DNA of 14,213 bases from Thermaceae bacterium (GCA_027053145.1 JALUED010000059.1:1-14213), one strand, 5' to 3'; counted from the stretch's first letter, positions 1 through 8,061 are shown. Made by a program: numbers and translations. Notes: a model not told the origin generated them from the sequence alone.

Positions 1-2
1 AA

Positions 3-545
3 CGCGAGGGCATCCCGCCGGAGGGGTTCTTCGCCAGCACCAGCCCCACCGAAATCCTGGGGCTTGAGCTTATGGGAAAGCGAATCGTCTACACCAGCGA
101 AAACCTACCGGCCGCGCTGATGCGCACGAAGGGCGCCCGCCACGTCCTCCTCGCCGCCTTCGTCAACGGCCCCGCGGCCCTGCGCCAAGCGCGGGCGCTT
201 GCGAAGGAGGAGGCCGCGGTCGTCGCCGTGGGGCACCGGGGCAAGGAGGCGCTCGACGACGCGGTGGCCGCCGGCTTCCTCGCCAAAAAGCTCCTCCGCG
301 CCGAAGCCAAGACCGAACCGAACGACGGTGCCCGCATCGCCGCCGCATTGCTCAAAGCCTTCCCCGACCCCCAGGAGGCCCTTTGGCAATCGGCCAGCGG
401 GCAACTCCTGGTCGCGCGCGGGTTCACCGAGGACCTGGCCCAAGCCAGCGTGATCGGCCGCACCTCCCGCGTGCCCCGCCTCGTGGACTACGAGGAGGTA
501 AGGGGCCAACCGGTCTTTACCTTCACCGCCGATGCGTCGGGTTGA
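3..545 (+). CDS. ComB-like protein (2-phosphosulfolactate phosphatase family), 5' end cut by window
   Basis: The reading frame is open from the window edge, so the first ATG inside (72) is probably not the start; about 180 residues are visible. The order of segments resembles the ComB family (Mg-dependent 2-phosphosulfolactate phosphatase, about 230 residues): a PPEGFFASTSPTEILGLEL segment, then GKRIVYTSENLPAALMRTKGA where ComB proteins usually read like TTNGTRAL, then VLLAAFVNGPAAL, then VVAVGHRGKEALDDAVAAGF like the family's cytosolic C-terminal half. The match is recognised by pattern and is divergent: the TTNGT-like core is changed to TSENLPA, so the substrate may not be phosphosulfolactate. 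About 50 N-terminal residues are missing. It ends 14 bases inside the next gene, which suggests cotranscription and translational coupling. Confidence 0.6.
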   Translation, partial: REGIPPEGFFASTSPTEILGLELMGKRIVYTSENLPAALMRTKGARHVLLAAFVNGPAALRQARALAKEEAAVVAVGHRGKEALDDAVAAGFLAKKLLRAEAKTEPNDGARIAAALLKAFPDPQEALWQSASGQLLVARGFTEDLAQASVIGRTSRVPRLVDYEEVRGQPVFTFTADASG

Positions 546-1254
546 CCTCCTCGGCCTGCCGCTCGACCTCGTCACCTTCGAGGAAGCGCTATCCAGGATC
601 GAGGGGTTCTTGCAAACCCCCGGGCTGGACCCCGTCGTCACCCTGAACCCTGAACTCGTGGTACGCGCCCAACGGGATCCCGAGCTCGCTCGGGCGGTCC
701 ACCGGGCAAGCCTGGTGACCCCCGACGGGGTGGGGGTCCTCTGGGCGCTAGAACAGCTTCACGGCCTGAAGCTCCCTGGGCGGGTGACCGGGGTCGAGCT
801 CACCGAAGCCCTCCTAAAACGGGGCGGGCCGCGGCTTTCGGTTTACTTCCTAGGGGGCCGGCCCGGCGTGGCCGAACGGGCCGCCGAAACCGCCCGCGCG
901 CGGTTTCAAACCCGGGTGGCCGGCAGCCACCACGGCTACTTCGAAAACGAGGAAGAGGTAGTTCAAAGGGTGCGGGAAGCCGCCCCGGACCTCCTGCTGG
1001 TGGCGCTGGGCGAGCGGCAGGAAAAGTTCATCGAGCGCCACCGGGACGCGCTCGGCGCCCGGGTGGCGATCGGCGTGGGCGGGACCCTCGACGTGCTGGC
1101 CGGGGTCGCCCGGCGGGCCCCAGCCTGGACCCGCCGGCTCGGGCTGGAATGGGCGTGGCGGGTGGGAAGCGACCCCCGCCGCTGGCGGCGGGGGCTTCGC
1201 CTCGTCGTCTTTTGGAACCTGGTCCGAAGGCACCGCGCCCGGCCAAAACCCTAG
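532..1254 (+). CDS. WecG/TagA/CpsF-family glycosyltransferase (GT26)
   Basis: The protein has 240 residues, the usual length for the family. Members add a hexosamine, commonly N-acetylmannosaminuronic acid or N-acetylmannosamine, to a lipid-linked sugar carrier at the inner face of the membrane during surface polymer synthesis. Visible family motifs in order are [14 protein letters not shown] near the start, [11 protein letters not shown] near residue 63, [29 protein letters not shown], and [12 protein letters not shown]...RAPAW with [14 protein letters not shown] near the C-terminus, which is strongly Arg-rich. The ATG at 532 overlaps the ComB-like frame by 14 bases and has no clear Shine-Dalgarno sequence, so translation is probably coupled. 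Its TAG stop overlaps the stop of leuA on the other strand. The exact sugar cannot be told from sequence. The family assignment is confident. Confidence 0.88.
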   Translation: MRRVDLLGLPLDLVTFEEALSRIEGFLQTPGLDPVVTLNPELVVRAQRDPELARAVHRASLVTPDGVGVLWALEQLHGLKLPGRVTGVELTEALLKRGGPRLSVYFLGGRPGVAERAAETARARFQTRVAGSHHGYFENEEEVVQRVREAAPDLLLVALGERQEKFIERHRDALGARVAIGVGGTLDVLAGVARRAPAWTRRLGLEWAWRVGSDPRRWRRGLRLVVFWNLVRRHRARPKP

Positions 1255-2783
1255 GGCGCCTCCACCACCTCGCGGCTACCCACCCCCGCCACCAGCTTGT
1301 TGAGCGCGTCCAGGTAGGCCCGGGCCGAGGCCTCGACGACGTCGGGGGCAAGCCCCCGCCCGCCCACGGTCACCGAGCCCATCCGGAGCCGGACCACCAC
1401 CTCGCCGAGGGCTTCGGCGCCGCCGGTGGTGGCCTCGATGCGGTAGGACTCGAGCACCGGCTCCATCTCCACCGCCCGGGCGATCGCCTTGTAGACCGCA
1501 TCCACCGGGCCGTCGCCGGTGGCCGCTTCGGTGACCTCGCCCGAGGGGGTCTGAATGCGGACCGTTGCCACCGGCGTGAGCCTCGTCCCTGAATGCACCT
1601 GAAGCTCCAAAAGCTTGTAGTGCTCCGGGGCCTTGGTGCGGGCGTCCTCGACCAAGGCGATCAGGTCCTCGGCGGTGACGGTCTTCTTGCGCTCGGCAAT
1701 CTCCTTGAAGCGGGCAAAGAGCTGTTTGATCTCCTCGTCGGAAAACCGGTAGCCGAGCTCCTCGAGGGCCTTTCTAAAGGCGTGGCGCCCGGAGTGCTTG
1801 CCGAGCACCAAGACGGCGGCCTCCCGGCCCACGAGCTCGGCGTTCATGATCTCGTAGGTCTGCCGGTCCTTGAGGACGCCGTCCTGGTGGATGCCGGACT
1901 CGTGGGCAAAGGCGTTTTGGCCCACCACCGCCTTGTTCGGGGGCACGACCATGCCGGTGAGCTGGGAGACGAGCCTTGAAGTGCGGTAGAGTTCGCGCGT
2001 GTTGATCCCGGTCTCCGCCTGGAAGAAGTCCCGGCGGGTGTAGAGCGCCATCACGATCTCCTCCATGGCGGCGTTCCCCGCCCGCTCGCCGATCCCGTTC
2101 ACCGTGCACTCGACCTGGGTAACCCCCACCCGCACCGCCGCGAGCGAGTTCGCCACCGCAAGACCGAGGTCGTCGTGGCAGTGGACGCTCCACTCGACCT
2201 TCTCGGCGCCGGGGGTGTGCTCGATCACGTACTGGACCAGCTCAGCGAACTGCCAGGGAACCTGGTAGCCCACCGTGTCGGGGATGTTGATCACGGTGGC
2301 GCCGGCCTTTATGACCTCGCCGAAGATCCGGACCAGGAAATCGGGGTCGCTGCGGCCCGCGTCCTCGGCGGAGAACTCCACGTCCTCGACAAACCCCTTG
2401 GCGAACCCCACCGCCCAAACCGCCCGCTCGACCACCTCGTCCGGCCGCATGCGGAGCTTTTTCTCCATGTGGATGGGGCTCGTGGCGATGAAGGTATGGA
2501 TCCGCTTTTTCTCCGCCGGCGCAATGGCCTCGGCGGCCCGCTCGACGTCGGGCCGGGCCGCGCGGGCGAGCGCCGCGATCACCGGCCCCCGGACCTCCTC
2601 GGCGATCCGCCGCACCGCCTCGAAGTCGCCGGGGCTTGCGATGGGAAACCCCGCCTCGATCACGTCCACCCCGAGCCGGGCAAGCTGGTGGGCGATGGCG
2701 AGCTTCTCCTCAGGGGTCAAAGCCACCCCCGGGGACTGCTCCCCGTCCCTAAGCGTGGTGTCGAAGATCTTAATCCGTCGCAC
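1251..2783 (-). CDS. leuA: 2-isopropylmalate synthase
   Basis: This enzyme condenses 2-ketoisovalerate with acetyl-CoA, the committed step of leucine synthesis, in the cytoplasm. The 510-residue product has the DRE-TIM motif [10 protein letters not shown] (residues 7-16), the metal-binding HCH (about 201-203, in SVHCHDDLG), [13 protein letters not shown], and a C-terminal regulatory domain from about residue 380 ([16 protein letters not shown], then [12 protein letters not shown]) that binds leucine for feedback inhibition in homologues. I chose GTG 2783 because a GGGAGGAGG run lies at 2787-2795; the frame could also open at TTG 2798, adding five residues. From the GTG it overlaps ilvC by 14 bases. 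It is the last gene of the operon and shares a CTAG with the convergent glycosyltransferase gene. No terminator is visible after it. leuCD and leuB are not in the window. Confidence 0.96.
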   Translation of the reverse strand: MRRIKIFDTTLRDGEQSPGVALTPEEKLAIAHQLARLGVDVIEAGFPIASPGDFEAVRRIAEEVRGPVIAALARAARPDVERAAEAIAPAEKKRIHTFIATSPIHMEKKLRMRPDEVVERAVWAVGFAKGFVEDVEFSAEDAGRSDPDFLVRIFGEVIKAGATVINIPDTVGYQVPWQFAELVQYVIEHTPGAEKVEWSVHCHDDLGLAVANSLAAVRVGVTQVECTVNGIGERAGNAAMEEIVMALYTRRDFFQAETGINTRELYRTSRLVSQLTGMVVPPNKAVVGQNAFAHESGIHQDGVLKDRQTYEIMNAELVGREAAVLVLGKHSGRHAFRKALEELGYRFSDEEIKQLFARFKEIAERKKTVTAEDLIALVEDARTKAPEHYKLLELQVHSGTRLTPVATVRIQTPSGEVTEAATGDGPVDAVYKAIARAVEMEPVLESYRIEATTGGAEALGEVVVRLRMGSVTVGGRGLAPDVVEASARAYLDALNKLVAGVGSREVVEAP

Positions 2784-3789
2784 CTTCCTCCTCCCCAAAC
2801 CGCGCCTTGATGAAGGGCATCATGGCCCGAAGCCGCTTCCCCACCTCCTCGATGGGGTGGGCCTGCCAGCGGCGGCGTTCGGCCTCGAGCACCGGCTGCC
2901 CCGCCTGGTTTTCCAGGATCCACTCGCGGGCAAACTCCCCCCGCTGAATCTGGCGAAGCACCTCCTTCATGCGCGCTTTTACCTCGGGGCCAATCACCGC
3001 ATCGCCCCGCGTGTAGTCGCCGTATTCGGCGGTGTTCGAGATCGAGTAACGCATCCCGGCAAGGCCTGCTTCGTAGATCAGGTCCACGATCAGCTTAACC
3101 TCGTGAAGGGTTTCAAAGTAAGCGACCTCCGGCTGATAACCGGCCTCGACCAGGGTCTCGAAGCCGGCGGCGATCAGCCGGGTAAGCCCCCCGCAGAGCA
3201 CCGCCTGTTCGCCGAAGAGGTCGGTTTCGGTCTCCTCGGCGAAGGTGGTGGGGATCACCCCGGCGCGGGTGGCGCCGATCCCCTTGGCGTAGGCGAGCGC
3301 CGTGGGCAAGGCGGCGCCGCTCTTGTCCTGGTGGATGGCGACGAGCGCGGGCACCCCTCGACCGGCCTCAAACTCGCTCCGCACCAGGTGGCCGGGGCCC
3401 TTGGGCGCCACCATCCAAACGTCGAGGTCAAGCCGGGGCTTGATCTGGCCGAAGTGGATGTTAAACCCGTGCGCAAAAGCGAGCGTCGCCCCCTCCTTCA
3501 GGTTCGGCTCGATCGCCTCCCGGTAGACCCGGGCCTGGACCTCGTCGGGCAGGAGCACCATGACGACGTCGGCCTCGGCCACCGCCTCGGCCACCGGCCG
3601 CACCTTAAGCCCCTGCGCCTCGGCCTGGCCCCAGCGGGCCGAACCGGGTCGGAGCCCCACCACCACCGAAACCCCCGAGTCCTTGAGGTTCAGGGCATGG
3701 GCGTGCCCCTGGGAGCCAAAACCCAGGATCGCCACCGTCTTGCCGTCGAGAAAGCCAAGATCCGCGTCGTGGTCGTAGTAAACCTTCAT
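2770..3789 (-). CDS. ilvC: Ketol-acid reductoisomerase (class I, NADPH type)
   Basis: This enzyme isomerises and reduces 2-acetolactate or 2-aceto-2-hydroxybutyrate in valine and isoleucine synthesis. The 339-residue length is that of the short class I form. Motifs seen are the Rossmann [10 protein letters not shown] (23-32); a phosphate-binding loop after the second strand with Arg47 and Ser50, compatible with NADPH; the catalytic-region FAHGFNI with His107; the metal-binding ETDLFGEQ (near 190) and [13 protein letters not shown]; and [11 protein letters not shown] in the C-terminal knot domain. The ATG overlaps the ilvN stop in an ATGA, and AAGGGAGG lies just upstream. The 3' end overlaps leuA. 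Cofactor preference is inferred from loop residues only. Confidence 0.97.
   Translation of the reverse strand: MKVYYDHDADLGFLDGKTVAILGFGSQGHAHALNLKDSGVSVVVGLRPGSARWGQAEAQGLKVRPVAEAVAEADVVMVLLPDEVQARVYREAIEPNLKEGATLAFAHGFNIHFGQIKPRLDLDVWMVAPKGPGHLVRSEFEAGRGVPALVAIHQDKSGAALPTALAYAKGIGATRAGVIPTTFAEETETDLFGEQAVLCGGLTRLIAAGFETLVEAGYQPEVAYFETLHEVKLIVDLIYEAGLAGMRYSISNTAEYGDYTRGDAVIGPEVKARMKEVLRQIQRGEFAREWILENQAGQPVLEAERRRWQAHPIEEVGKRLRAMMPFIKARFGEEEGATD
2787..2795 (-). promoter_or_regulatory. Ribosome binding site deciding the leuA start
   Basis: On the minus strand GGGAGGAGG ends three bases before the GTG at 2783, and its upstream GGAGG portion is spaced about six bases from it. It lies downstream of nearly all of the alternative TTG start at 2798, so it favours the GTG. 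It is embedded in the last codons of ilvC. Confidence 0.6.
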
Positions 3790-4304
3790 ACGGCCTCCCT
3801 TCGGGCTTTAAGTTTAATCACCCGCTCCCCGCGGTCCATCGCCACCGCACCGGTGCGCATCGTTTCCAAGATGCCGTAGCTGGAGAGCTCCTCTAAAAAA
3901 CGATCCACCTTGGCGGGATGACCGGTCACCTCGAAGGTGAGGGCGTGGCGGGCCACGTCCACGATCCGGGCGCGAAAGGCCTCGGCGATCTCCTTGAGCT
4001 CAATCCGCTCCTCGATCCCCTCGACCCGGACCTTGACCAGGGCGAGCTCGCGCTCAAGCCGGGGCCCCGCGTGGTCCACGACCTTCAACACCTCGATCAA
4101 GCGGTTGAGCTGTTTCTCCACCTGCTCGATGGTCCTATCGTCCCCTTCGACCACGAAGGAAATCCGGCTCACCCCCGGCAGGTGGGTCCGCCCCACCGCG
4201 AGCGAATCGATGTTGAAGCCCCGGCGGGCGAACATTGAGGTAATGCGGGTAAGCACCCGCGGATGGTCCTCGACCAAGACGCTGATCACGTGCCGCTGCC
4301 TCAT
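3786..4304 (-). CDS. ilvN: Acetolactate synthase regulatory (small) subunit
   Basis: The 172-residue protein is the small subunit that activates IlvB and makes it sensitive to valine. The N-terminal ACT domain starts directly ([31 protein letters not shown], residues 5-35), with the allosteric-site region [13 protein letters not shown] and the helix [15 protein letters not shown] second ferredoxin-like domain follows (RELALVKV through [14 protein letters not shown]), giving the long IlvH/IlvN form. Its start overlaps the ilvB stop in ATGA and its stop overlaps the ilvC start in ATGA, so subunit stoichiometry is probably set by translational coupling. I use ilvN; ilvH would be an equally valid symbol. 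Confidence 0.96.
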   Translation of the reverse strand: MRQRHVISVLVEDHPRVLTRITSMFARRGFNIDSLAVGRTHLPGVSRISFVVEGDDRTIEQVEKQLNRLIEVLKVVDHAGPRLERELALVKVRVEGIEERIELKEIAEAFRARIVDVARHALTFEVTGHPAKVDRFLEELSSYGILETMRTGAVAMDRGERVIKLKARREAV

Positions 4305-5983
4305 CGCCGGGCCTCCTCCGGGGGTTCGGTGATCATGTCCTCGGTGCTGCCGCCGGCCGGGATCATGGGGAAGACCCCCTCTTCGGCCTTGACCCGGAAC
4401 TCAGCAAGGATCGGGCCTGGTTCCTCGAGGACCCGCTCCACCGCACCCTCGACCTCTTCCCTGCGCTCCACGCGGAGGGCGGGAATGCCGTAGGCCTCCG
4501 CAAGCTTGACGAAATCCGGATTCGAGTCGGCGAGGTAGACCTCGCTGTAGCGGTCTTCGTAGAAGAGGTCCTGCCACTGGCGCACCATGCCCAAAAACCC
4601 GTTGTTGAGGAGCACGATTTTAACCGGAAGGCGGTACTTGGTAATCGTAGCCAGTTCCTGAACGGTCATCTGGAAGGAGCCATCACCGTCGAAGAGGATG
4701 ACGGTCTCCCCCGGTCTTGCCACCTGGGCCCCGATCGAGGCGGGGAGGCCAAAGCCCATCGTGCCGAGCCCCCCCGAGGTCAAAAAGCTCCGGGGCCTTT
4801 TTACCGGGTAAAACTGGGCGGCGAACATCTGGTGCTGCCCCACGCCGGTCGCCACCACCGCCTCGCCTCCGGTGGCCTCGCCGAAGGCCCGGATCACGAC
4901 CTGGCTCCTCAGCTCCCCGTCGTCGGGAAAAGGCAGGGGATGCTCCCTCTGCCAAGCCCGGATCCGCCGCCACCAAGCCTCGATCTTCAAGGGCCCCGCC
5001 CCCTCGGCGAGCCGCTCGGCGACCCAGGCCGCGTCCCCAACGAGCGGGATCTGGGCTTCGATCACCTTGCCGATGTCCGCCGGATCAATGTTGACGTGGA
5101 TCAAGGTCTTAAGGTTTGGGGCAAAACGCTCGACGTCGCCGGTGACCCGGTCGTCAAAGCGGAGCCCGATCCCGAGGATCAGGTCGGCCTCATGGATGGC
5201 CCGGTTCGCGGCCACGGTGCCGTGCATTCCGGGCATGCCGAGGTAGCGGGGGTCGCTGGAAGCCACCACCCCGAGCCCCTGGAGGGTTGCGATCGTCGGG
5301 ATCCCGGTGCGCTCGACGAAACGCCGGATGGGATCCGCCGCGTCCTGGGCCCCGCCCCCCACCATCAGGACGGGCCGCTCGGCGGCGGATAGGGCGGCGA
5401 GCGCCCGTTCGATCTGCCGCGGATGGCCCTTGTAGGTGGGGCGGTAGCCGGGGAGGTCCACCCGCTCGGGGAAACTGCCGGTGAAAACGTCGTTTTGCAC
5501 GTCCTTCGGGAGGTCGATGAGCACCGGGCCCGGGCGCCCGGTGCGGGCGATATGAAAGGCCTCCTTCACGATCCGGGGGAGGTCGTTGACGTCGGCGACC
5601 AGGTAATTGTGCTTGGTGATGGGCATGGTCACCCCGGTGACGTCGGCCTCCTGAAAGGCGTCGGTCCCCACCGCGGTGGTGGGCACCTGGCCGGTGATTG
5701 CGACGAGCGGGGTCGCGTCCATCATCGCATCGGCGAGGGCGGTGGTGAGGTTCAAAGCCCCGGGTCCGCTGGTGGCGAAGACCACCCCCACCCGGCCGCT
5801 CGCCCGGGCGTAGGCGGTGGCGGCGTGGCCCGCGCCCTGCTCGTGCCGGGTGAGGATATGCCGGAGCTCTCGCCGGCGGTAGAGCGCGTCGTAGACCGGC
5901 ATGATCGCGCCCCCGGGGTGGCCGAAGATCACCTCGACCCCCTCCCGCACGAGCGCCTCCAAAAGCACCTCTGCTCCCGTCAT
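4301..5983 (-). CDS. ilvB: Acetolactate synthase catalytic (large) subunit
   Basis: This is a thiamine diphosphate enzyme that joins two pyruvates (or pyruvate and 2-ketobutyrate) with loss of CO2, the first common step of branched-chain amino acid synthesis. The 560-residue protein shows the three expected domains: the Pyr domain with FGHPGGAIMPVYDAL and the catalytic Glu48 in RHEQGAGHAA; the middle FAD-binding domain (about 190-350, VGGGAQDAADPIRRF, GIGLRFDDRVTGD); and the ThDP/Mg site GDGSFQMTVQELATI (from 433) ending in LLNNGFLGM. The ATG at 5983 is preceded by AAGGAGG at six bases' spacing. It is the first enzyme gene after the attenuator. All key residues appear present. Confidence 0.97.
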   Translation of the reverse strand: MTGAEVLLEALVREGVEVIFGHPGGAIMPVYDALYRRRELRHILTRHEQGAGHAATAYARASGRVGVVFATSGPGALNLTTALADAMMDATPLVAITGQVPTTAVGTDAFQEADVTGVTMPITKHNYLVADVNDLPRIVKEAFHIARTGRPGPVLIDLPKDVQNDVFTGSFPERVDLPGYRPTYKGHPRQIERALAALSAAERPVLMVGGGAQDAADPIRRFVERTGIPTIATLQGLGVVASSDPRYLGMPGMHGTVAANRAIHEADLILGIGLRFDDRVTGDVERFAPNLKTLIHVNIDPADIGKVIEAQIPLVGDAAWVAERLAEGAGPLKIEAWWRRIRAWQREHPLPFPDDGELRSQVVIRAFGEATGGEAVVATGVGQHQMFAAQFYPVKRPRSFLTSGGLGTMGFGLPASIGAQVARPGETVILFDGDGSFQMTVQELATITKYRLPVKIVLLNNGFLGMVRQWQDLFYEDRYSEVYLADSNPDFVKLAEAYGIPALRVERREEVEGAVERVLEEPGPILAEFRVKAEEGVFPMIPAGGSTEDMITEPPEEARR

Positions 5984-5989
5984 CTCCCG

Positions 5990-5996
5990 CCTCCTT
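5990..5996 (-). promoter_or_regulatory. ilvB ribosome binding site
   Basis: AAGGAGG lies six bases before the ilvB ATG. It immediately follows the T-run of the leader terminator, so only transcripts that read through the attenuator carry it. Confidence 0.75.
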
Positions 5997-5997
5997 G

Positions 5998-6034
5998 AAA
6001 AACGAAAGGCCCCCGGGCTCTTCCCCGGGGGCCT
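5998..6034 (-). terminator. Intrinsic terminator in the ilv leader (attenuator)
   Basis: On the minus strand an 11-bp perfect stem, AGGCCCCCGGG with CCCGGGGGCCT around a six-base loop GAAGAG, is followed by TTCGTTTTT. It stands only about 24 bases before the ilvB start codon and downstream of a promoter and a Leu-rich leader peptide, which is the expected place for an attenuator and not for the end of an upstream operon. The 5' arm can pair alternatively with 6068-6076. Confidence 0.88.
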
Positions 6035-6076
6035 GGGATGCCGCTTCGCTATGCGCGCGCCTCCCCCGCCCCCGGG
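6024..6076 (-). promoter_or_regulatory. Predicted antiterminator pairing of the ilv attenuator
   Basis: In the leader RNA, CCCGGGGGC (6076 down to 6068, inside the leader peptide's Pro-Gly-Ala codons) is perfectly complementary over nine bases to GCCCCCGGG (6032 down to 6024), the 5' arm of the terminator. The two structures exclude each other. A ribosome stalled at Leu codons 9-13 would leave 6068-6076 free and allow antitermination; one reaching the stop codon would not. A small local hairpin CCCG-GCC-CGGG (6081 to 6071) might act as the protector. The pairing is seen in the sequence; the mechanism is inferred from classical amino acid attenuators. Confidence 0.7.
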
Positions 6077-6129
6077 CCGGGAATAAGGGCTAGGCCTAGG
6101 GCAAGGGTACGCGCACCAGCCTTCGGCAT
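6049..6129 (-). CDS. ilv operon leader peptide (26 residues, Leu/Ile-rich)
   Basis: A 26-codon frame starts with ATG 10 bases after a -10 box and ends in TAG 15 bases before the terminator stem. Its middle reads TLALGLALI: four leucines at residues 9, 11, 13 and 15 and one isoleucine at 16. The Leu codons are only CTT and CTA, and the Ile codon is ATT, all of which look rare beside the CTC/CTG/ATC-rich neighbours, as expected for regulatory codons. There is no Shine-Dalgarno sequence, and with a usual start point the 5' leader would be only a few bases, so translation is probably (nearly) leaderless. The peptide's role would be to report Leu-tRNA (and perhaps Ile-tRNA) charging. There is no Val codon. 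The frame is open further upstream, but the promoter makes that irrelevant. Confidence 0.8.
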   Translation of the reverse strand: MPKAGARTLALGLALIPGPGAGEARA

Positions 6130-6139
6130 CTTGCGGGGG

Positions 6140-6168
6140 ATTCTAGCCGCCTCGGAAAACCCCGTCAA
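6140..6168 (-). promoter_or_regulatory. Promoter of the ilvBNC-leuA operon
   Basis: On the minus strand TTGACG (6168-6163) and TAGAAT (6145-6140) are separated by exactly 17 bases, a close match to the vegetative sigma factor consensus. It lies immediately after the stop codon of the upstream ABC permease gene (6171) and 10 bases before the leader peptide ATG. Expected transcription start is about 6133. Confidence 0.85.
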
Positions 6169-6170
6169 GC

Positions 6171-7337
6171 CTAGTTGCGAAAGACCACCTCTTCCCGCCG
6201 GAAGGCCACCGAAGCAAGGAAGAGCAAAAAAGCGGCGTAAAACAGGGTTGAGCCCCACGCGAGCAGGTAGGCAACAAGGCCGGCTTTGGCCCGAAGCACG
6301 GCGTCCAAAAGCAGCATCGGCCCGGCCACCGGGATCAGGTAAAAGAGCGGCCGGGCCTCGAGAAAGCTCGAGGCCATCCCCAAAAACACCGCCGGAAGCA
6401 CCAGCACCAGGTACAAAAAGCCCATGTAGGTCTGGGCTTCGCGGTAGCTCTTGGCAAAGATACCCAGCAAGACCATCGCCCCCACCGCAAAGGCGGCGAA
6501 GAGCACGCCGGTGACCAGGAAAGCCCAAAGGGCTTCGGCCCCAAGGTGAAGGGAAAGCGCCGCCCCGTGGACGGACGGAAGATTTGCCCTCGCCGCAAGC
6601 AACCCCGCGCCGACCATCAACCCGCACACGCCGCTCAGCGTTGAAAGCAACGCGGCCACCATCGCCGCCCCCGCCTTGCCGAGGAGGATGGCCCCGGCCG
6701 GAGCGGGCACGGCAAGGAGGACTTCAAGGGTGCCCCGCTCCTTCTCCCCCGCGGTAGCCTCCGCCACCACCGGCATTGCCCCCGTGAGGATGAACATAAG
6801 GAGCATCATCGGCACCAAAAAGCCAAGGTCGCCGGCTTGCCTCGCCTCGGGCGGCGAGACGTCCACGAGGCGAAGCGAAAAGGGCCGAAGCACGGCGGGG
6901 TCGAGCCCCGCCGCCCGCAGGCGGGCCGCGACGAGCTCGGCTTTGTAGCGCTCAAGCGCGCGCTCGATCCGCCCTTTCAAAACCTCGGCCTTCATCCCGC
7001 CCTGGGCCAGCGCCAGGTAGAGCGCGACCCGGCCCTCCTCGTAGACGAGCCCGGCGTCGGCCCGCCCCTTGCGGACCGCGCCTTCGGGGTCGGGGTCCGA
7101 AACCGGCTCAAGTCCCACCGCCTCAAGCGCCCGCAAAAGGCCCTCGGGCGCGTTCGCCACCGCCACCCGCTCGGCCTCCTTGGCGGCCTCGCGGCTGAGC
7201 CCGACCATGAGGTAGGAGGGGCCGAATACGAAAAGGGGCATCAGGATAAGCGGCAGGACGATCTGGTTGAACACCGCCCGGCGGTCGCGAAGGAAGCTCA
7301 AGAGCTCCTTCCAAAAGACGTTCAAGCTAGGCGGCAT
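6171..7337 (-). CDS. ABC-2 type transporter permease, NatB-like
   Basis: The 388-residue membrane protein has the NatB/COG1668 layout: one N-terminal membrane segment (about 24-46, IVLPLILMPLFVFGP), a soluble extracytoplasmic domain (about 47-168), then about five further hydrophobic segments (around 171-193, 222-248, 268-296, 305-325 and 353-377). The cytoplasmic coupling motif GEKERGTLEVLL follows the second segment (197-208), as in NatB proteins. NatAB of Bacillus exports sodium, but the substrate here cannot be read from sequence. The start overlaps the ATPase gene by 11 bases and is preceded by GGGAGGGGG. It is the last gene before the ilv promoter and no terminator is visible between them. 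Confidence 0.85.
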   Translation of the reverse strand: MPPSLNVFWKELLSFLRDRRAVFNQIVLPLILMPLFVFGPSYLMVGLSREAAKEAERVAVANAPEGLLRALEAVGLEPVSDPDPEGAVRKGRADAGLVYEEGRVALYLALAQGGMKAEVLKGRIERALERYKAELVAARLRAAGLDPAVLRPFSLRLVDVSPPEARQAGDLGFLVPMMLLMFILTGAMPVVAEATAGEKERGTLEVLLAVPAPAGAILLGKAGAAMVAALLSTLSGVCGLMVGAGLLAARANLPSVHGAALSLHLGAEALWAFLVTGVLFAAFAVGAMVLLGIFAKSYREAQTYMGFLYLVLVLPAVFLGMASSFLEARPLFYLIPVAGPMLLLDAVLRAKAGLVAYLLAWGSTLFYAAFLLFLASVAFRREEVVFRN

Positions 7338-8061
7338 CGGCGTCCCCCTCCCGCACCGCTCGGATGAAGGCGTGTTCCAGCGTCCGCGCCCGGTAGCGGG
7401 CCTTGGCCTCGACCAAAGTCCCCACGAAGACCAGCCGGCCCCGGTACAAAAACCCCACCCGGTCGGCGAGCTCCTCGGCCTCGGGAAGCACGTGGGTGGA
7501 GTAGAGCACCGCCCGACCGCGGTCGCGCTCCTCCATCACCCGGTCCAAAAGCGCCCGGCGAGCGAAAACGTCTAGGGCGGCGGTGGGTTCGTCAAGGAGC
7601 AGCACCTCGGGGCGGTGCAAAAACGCCCGAGCCACCAGGATTTTTTGGCGCATTCCGCTCGACATCGCCGCCACCGGGCGGGAGAGCGCCTCGCCCAGGC
7701 TAAAGGCGCGGTCGAGCTCGGCGATCCGCGCCTCGAGCTCAGCCGGAGCGAGGCCATAGAACCGCCCAAAAAAGACGAGGTGCTCCCGGCCTGTGAGCCG
7801 CTCGTAGAGCCCCATCCCGCCGGTGACATAGCCCACCCGCCGGCGGACCGCCAAAGGCGCCTTCTGAGGGTCCGCGCCGGCAACGGAAAGTTCTTCGGCC
7901 TCGGCACGCACCAGACCCAAAAGCGCCCGCAACGTGGTGGTCTTCCCCGCCCCGTTCGGCCCGAGCAGGGCAAAGATCTCCCCCCGCCGCACCTCGAAGT
8001 CGAGGCCGAAGAGCACCGGGGTGCGGCCGTAGCGCTTTTTAAGCCCCCGAACCCGAATCAC
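7327..8061 (-). CDS. ABC transporter ATP-binding protein, NatA-like
   Basis: The 244-residue nucleotide-binding subunit pairs with the permease encoded just after it. Seen are Walker A GPNGAGKTT (34-42), the signature loop SSGMRQK (134-140, a SGMRQK variant of LSGGQ as in NatA-type exporters), Walker B LLLDEP (154-159) with D-loop ALD, and the switch His190 in YSTH. The Q-loop position reads VGYVTGGMGLYERLT, so the usual Gln appears replaced, which also occurs in NatA-like proteins. It starts at GTG 8061, overlapping the previous stop in GTGA. The complex sits at the cytoplasmic membrane. Export direction is inferred from the family and from the absence of a binding-protein gene. Confidence 0.9.
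   Translation of the reverse strand: MIRVRGLKKRYGRTPVLFGLDFEVRRGEIFALLGPNGAGKTTTLRALLGLVRAEAEELSVAGADPQKAPLAVRRRVGYVTGGMGLYERLTGREHLVFFGRFYGLAPAELEARIAELDRAFSLGEALSRPVAAMSSGMRQKILVARAFLHRPEVLLLDEPTAALDVFARRALLDRVMEERDRGRAVLYSTHVLPEAEELADRVGFLYRGRLVFVGTLVEAKARYRARTLEHAFIRAVREGDADAA

Noticed and set aside
1173..1194. Nine-base-pair G+C hairpin downstream of leuA on the minus strand
   Set aside because: No T-run follows on either strand, and it is explained by the DPRRWRRG codons of the glycosyltransferase.
2275..3879. 534-codon open frame on the plus strand
   Set aside because: It lies antisense to ilvC, leuA and ilvN, all unmistakable, and its translation resembles no protein; it is a by-product of high G+C.
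6130..6627. Longer minus-strand frame continuous with the ilv leader peptide
   Set aside because: It runs antiphase through the ABC permease gene and upstream of the promoter; only the part from ATG 6129 is transcribed from the ilv promoter.
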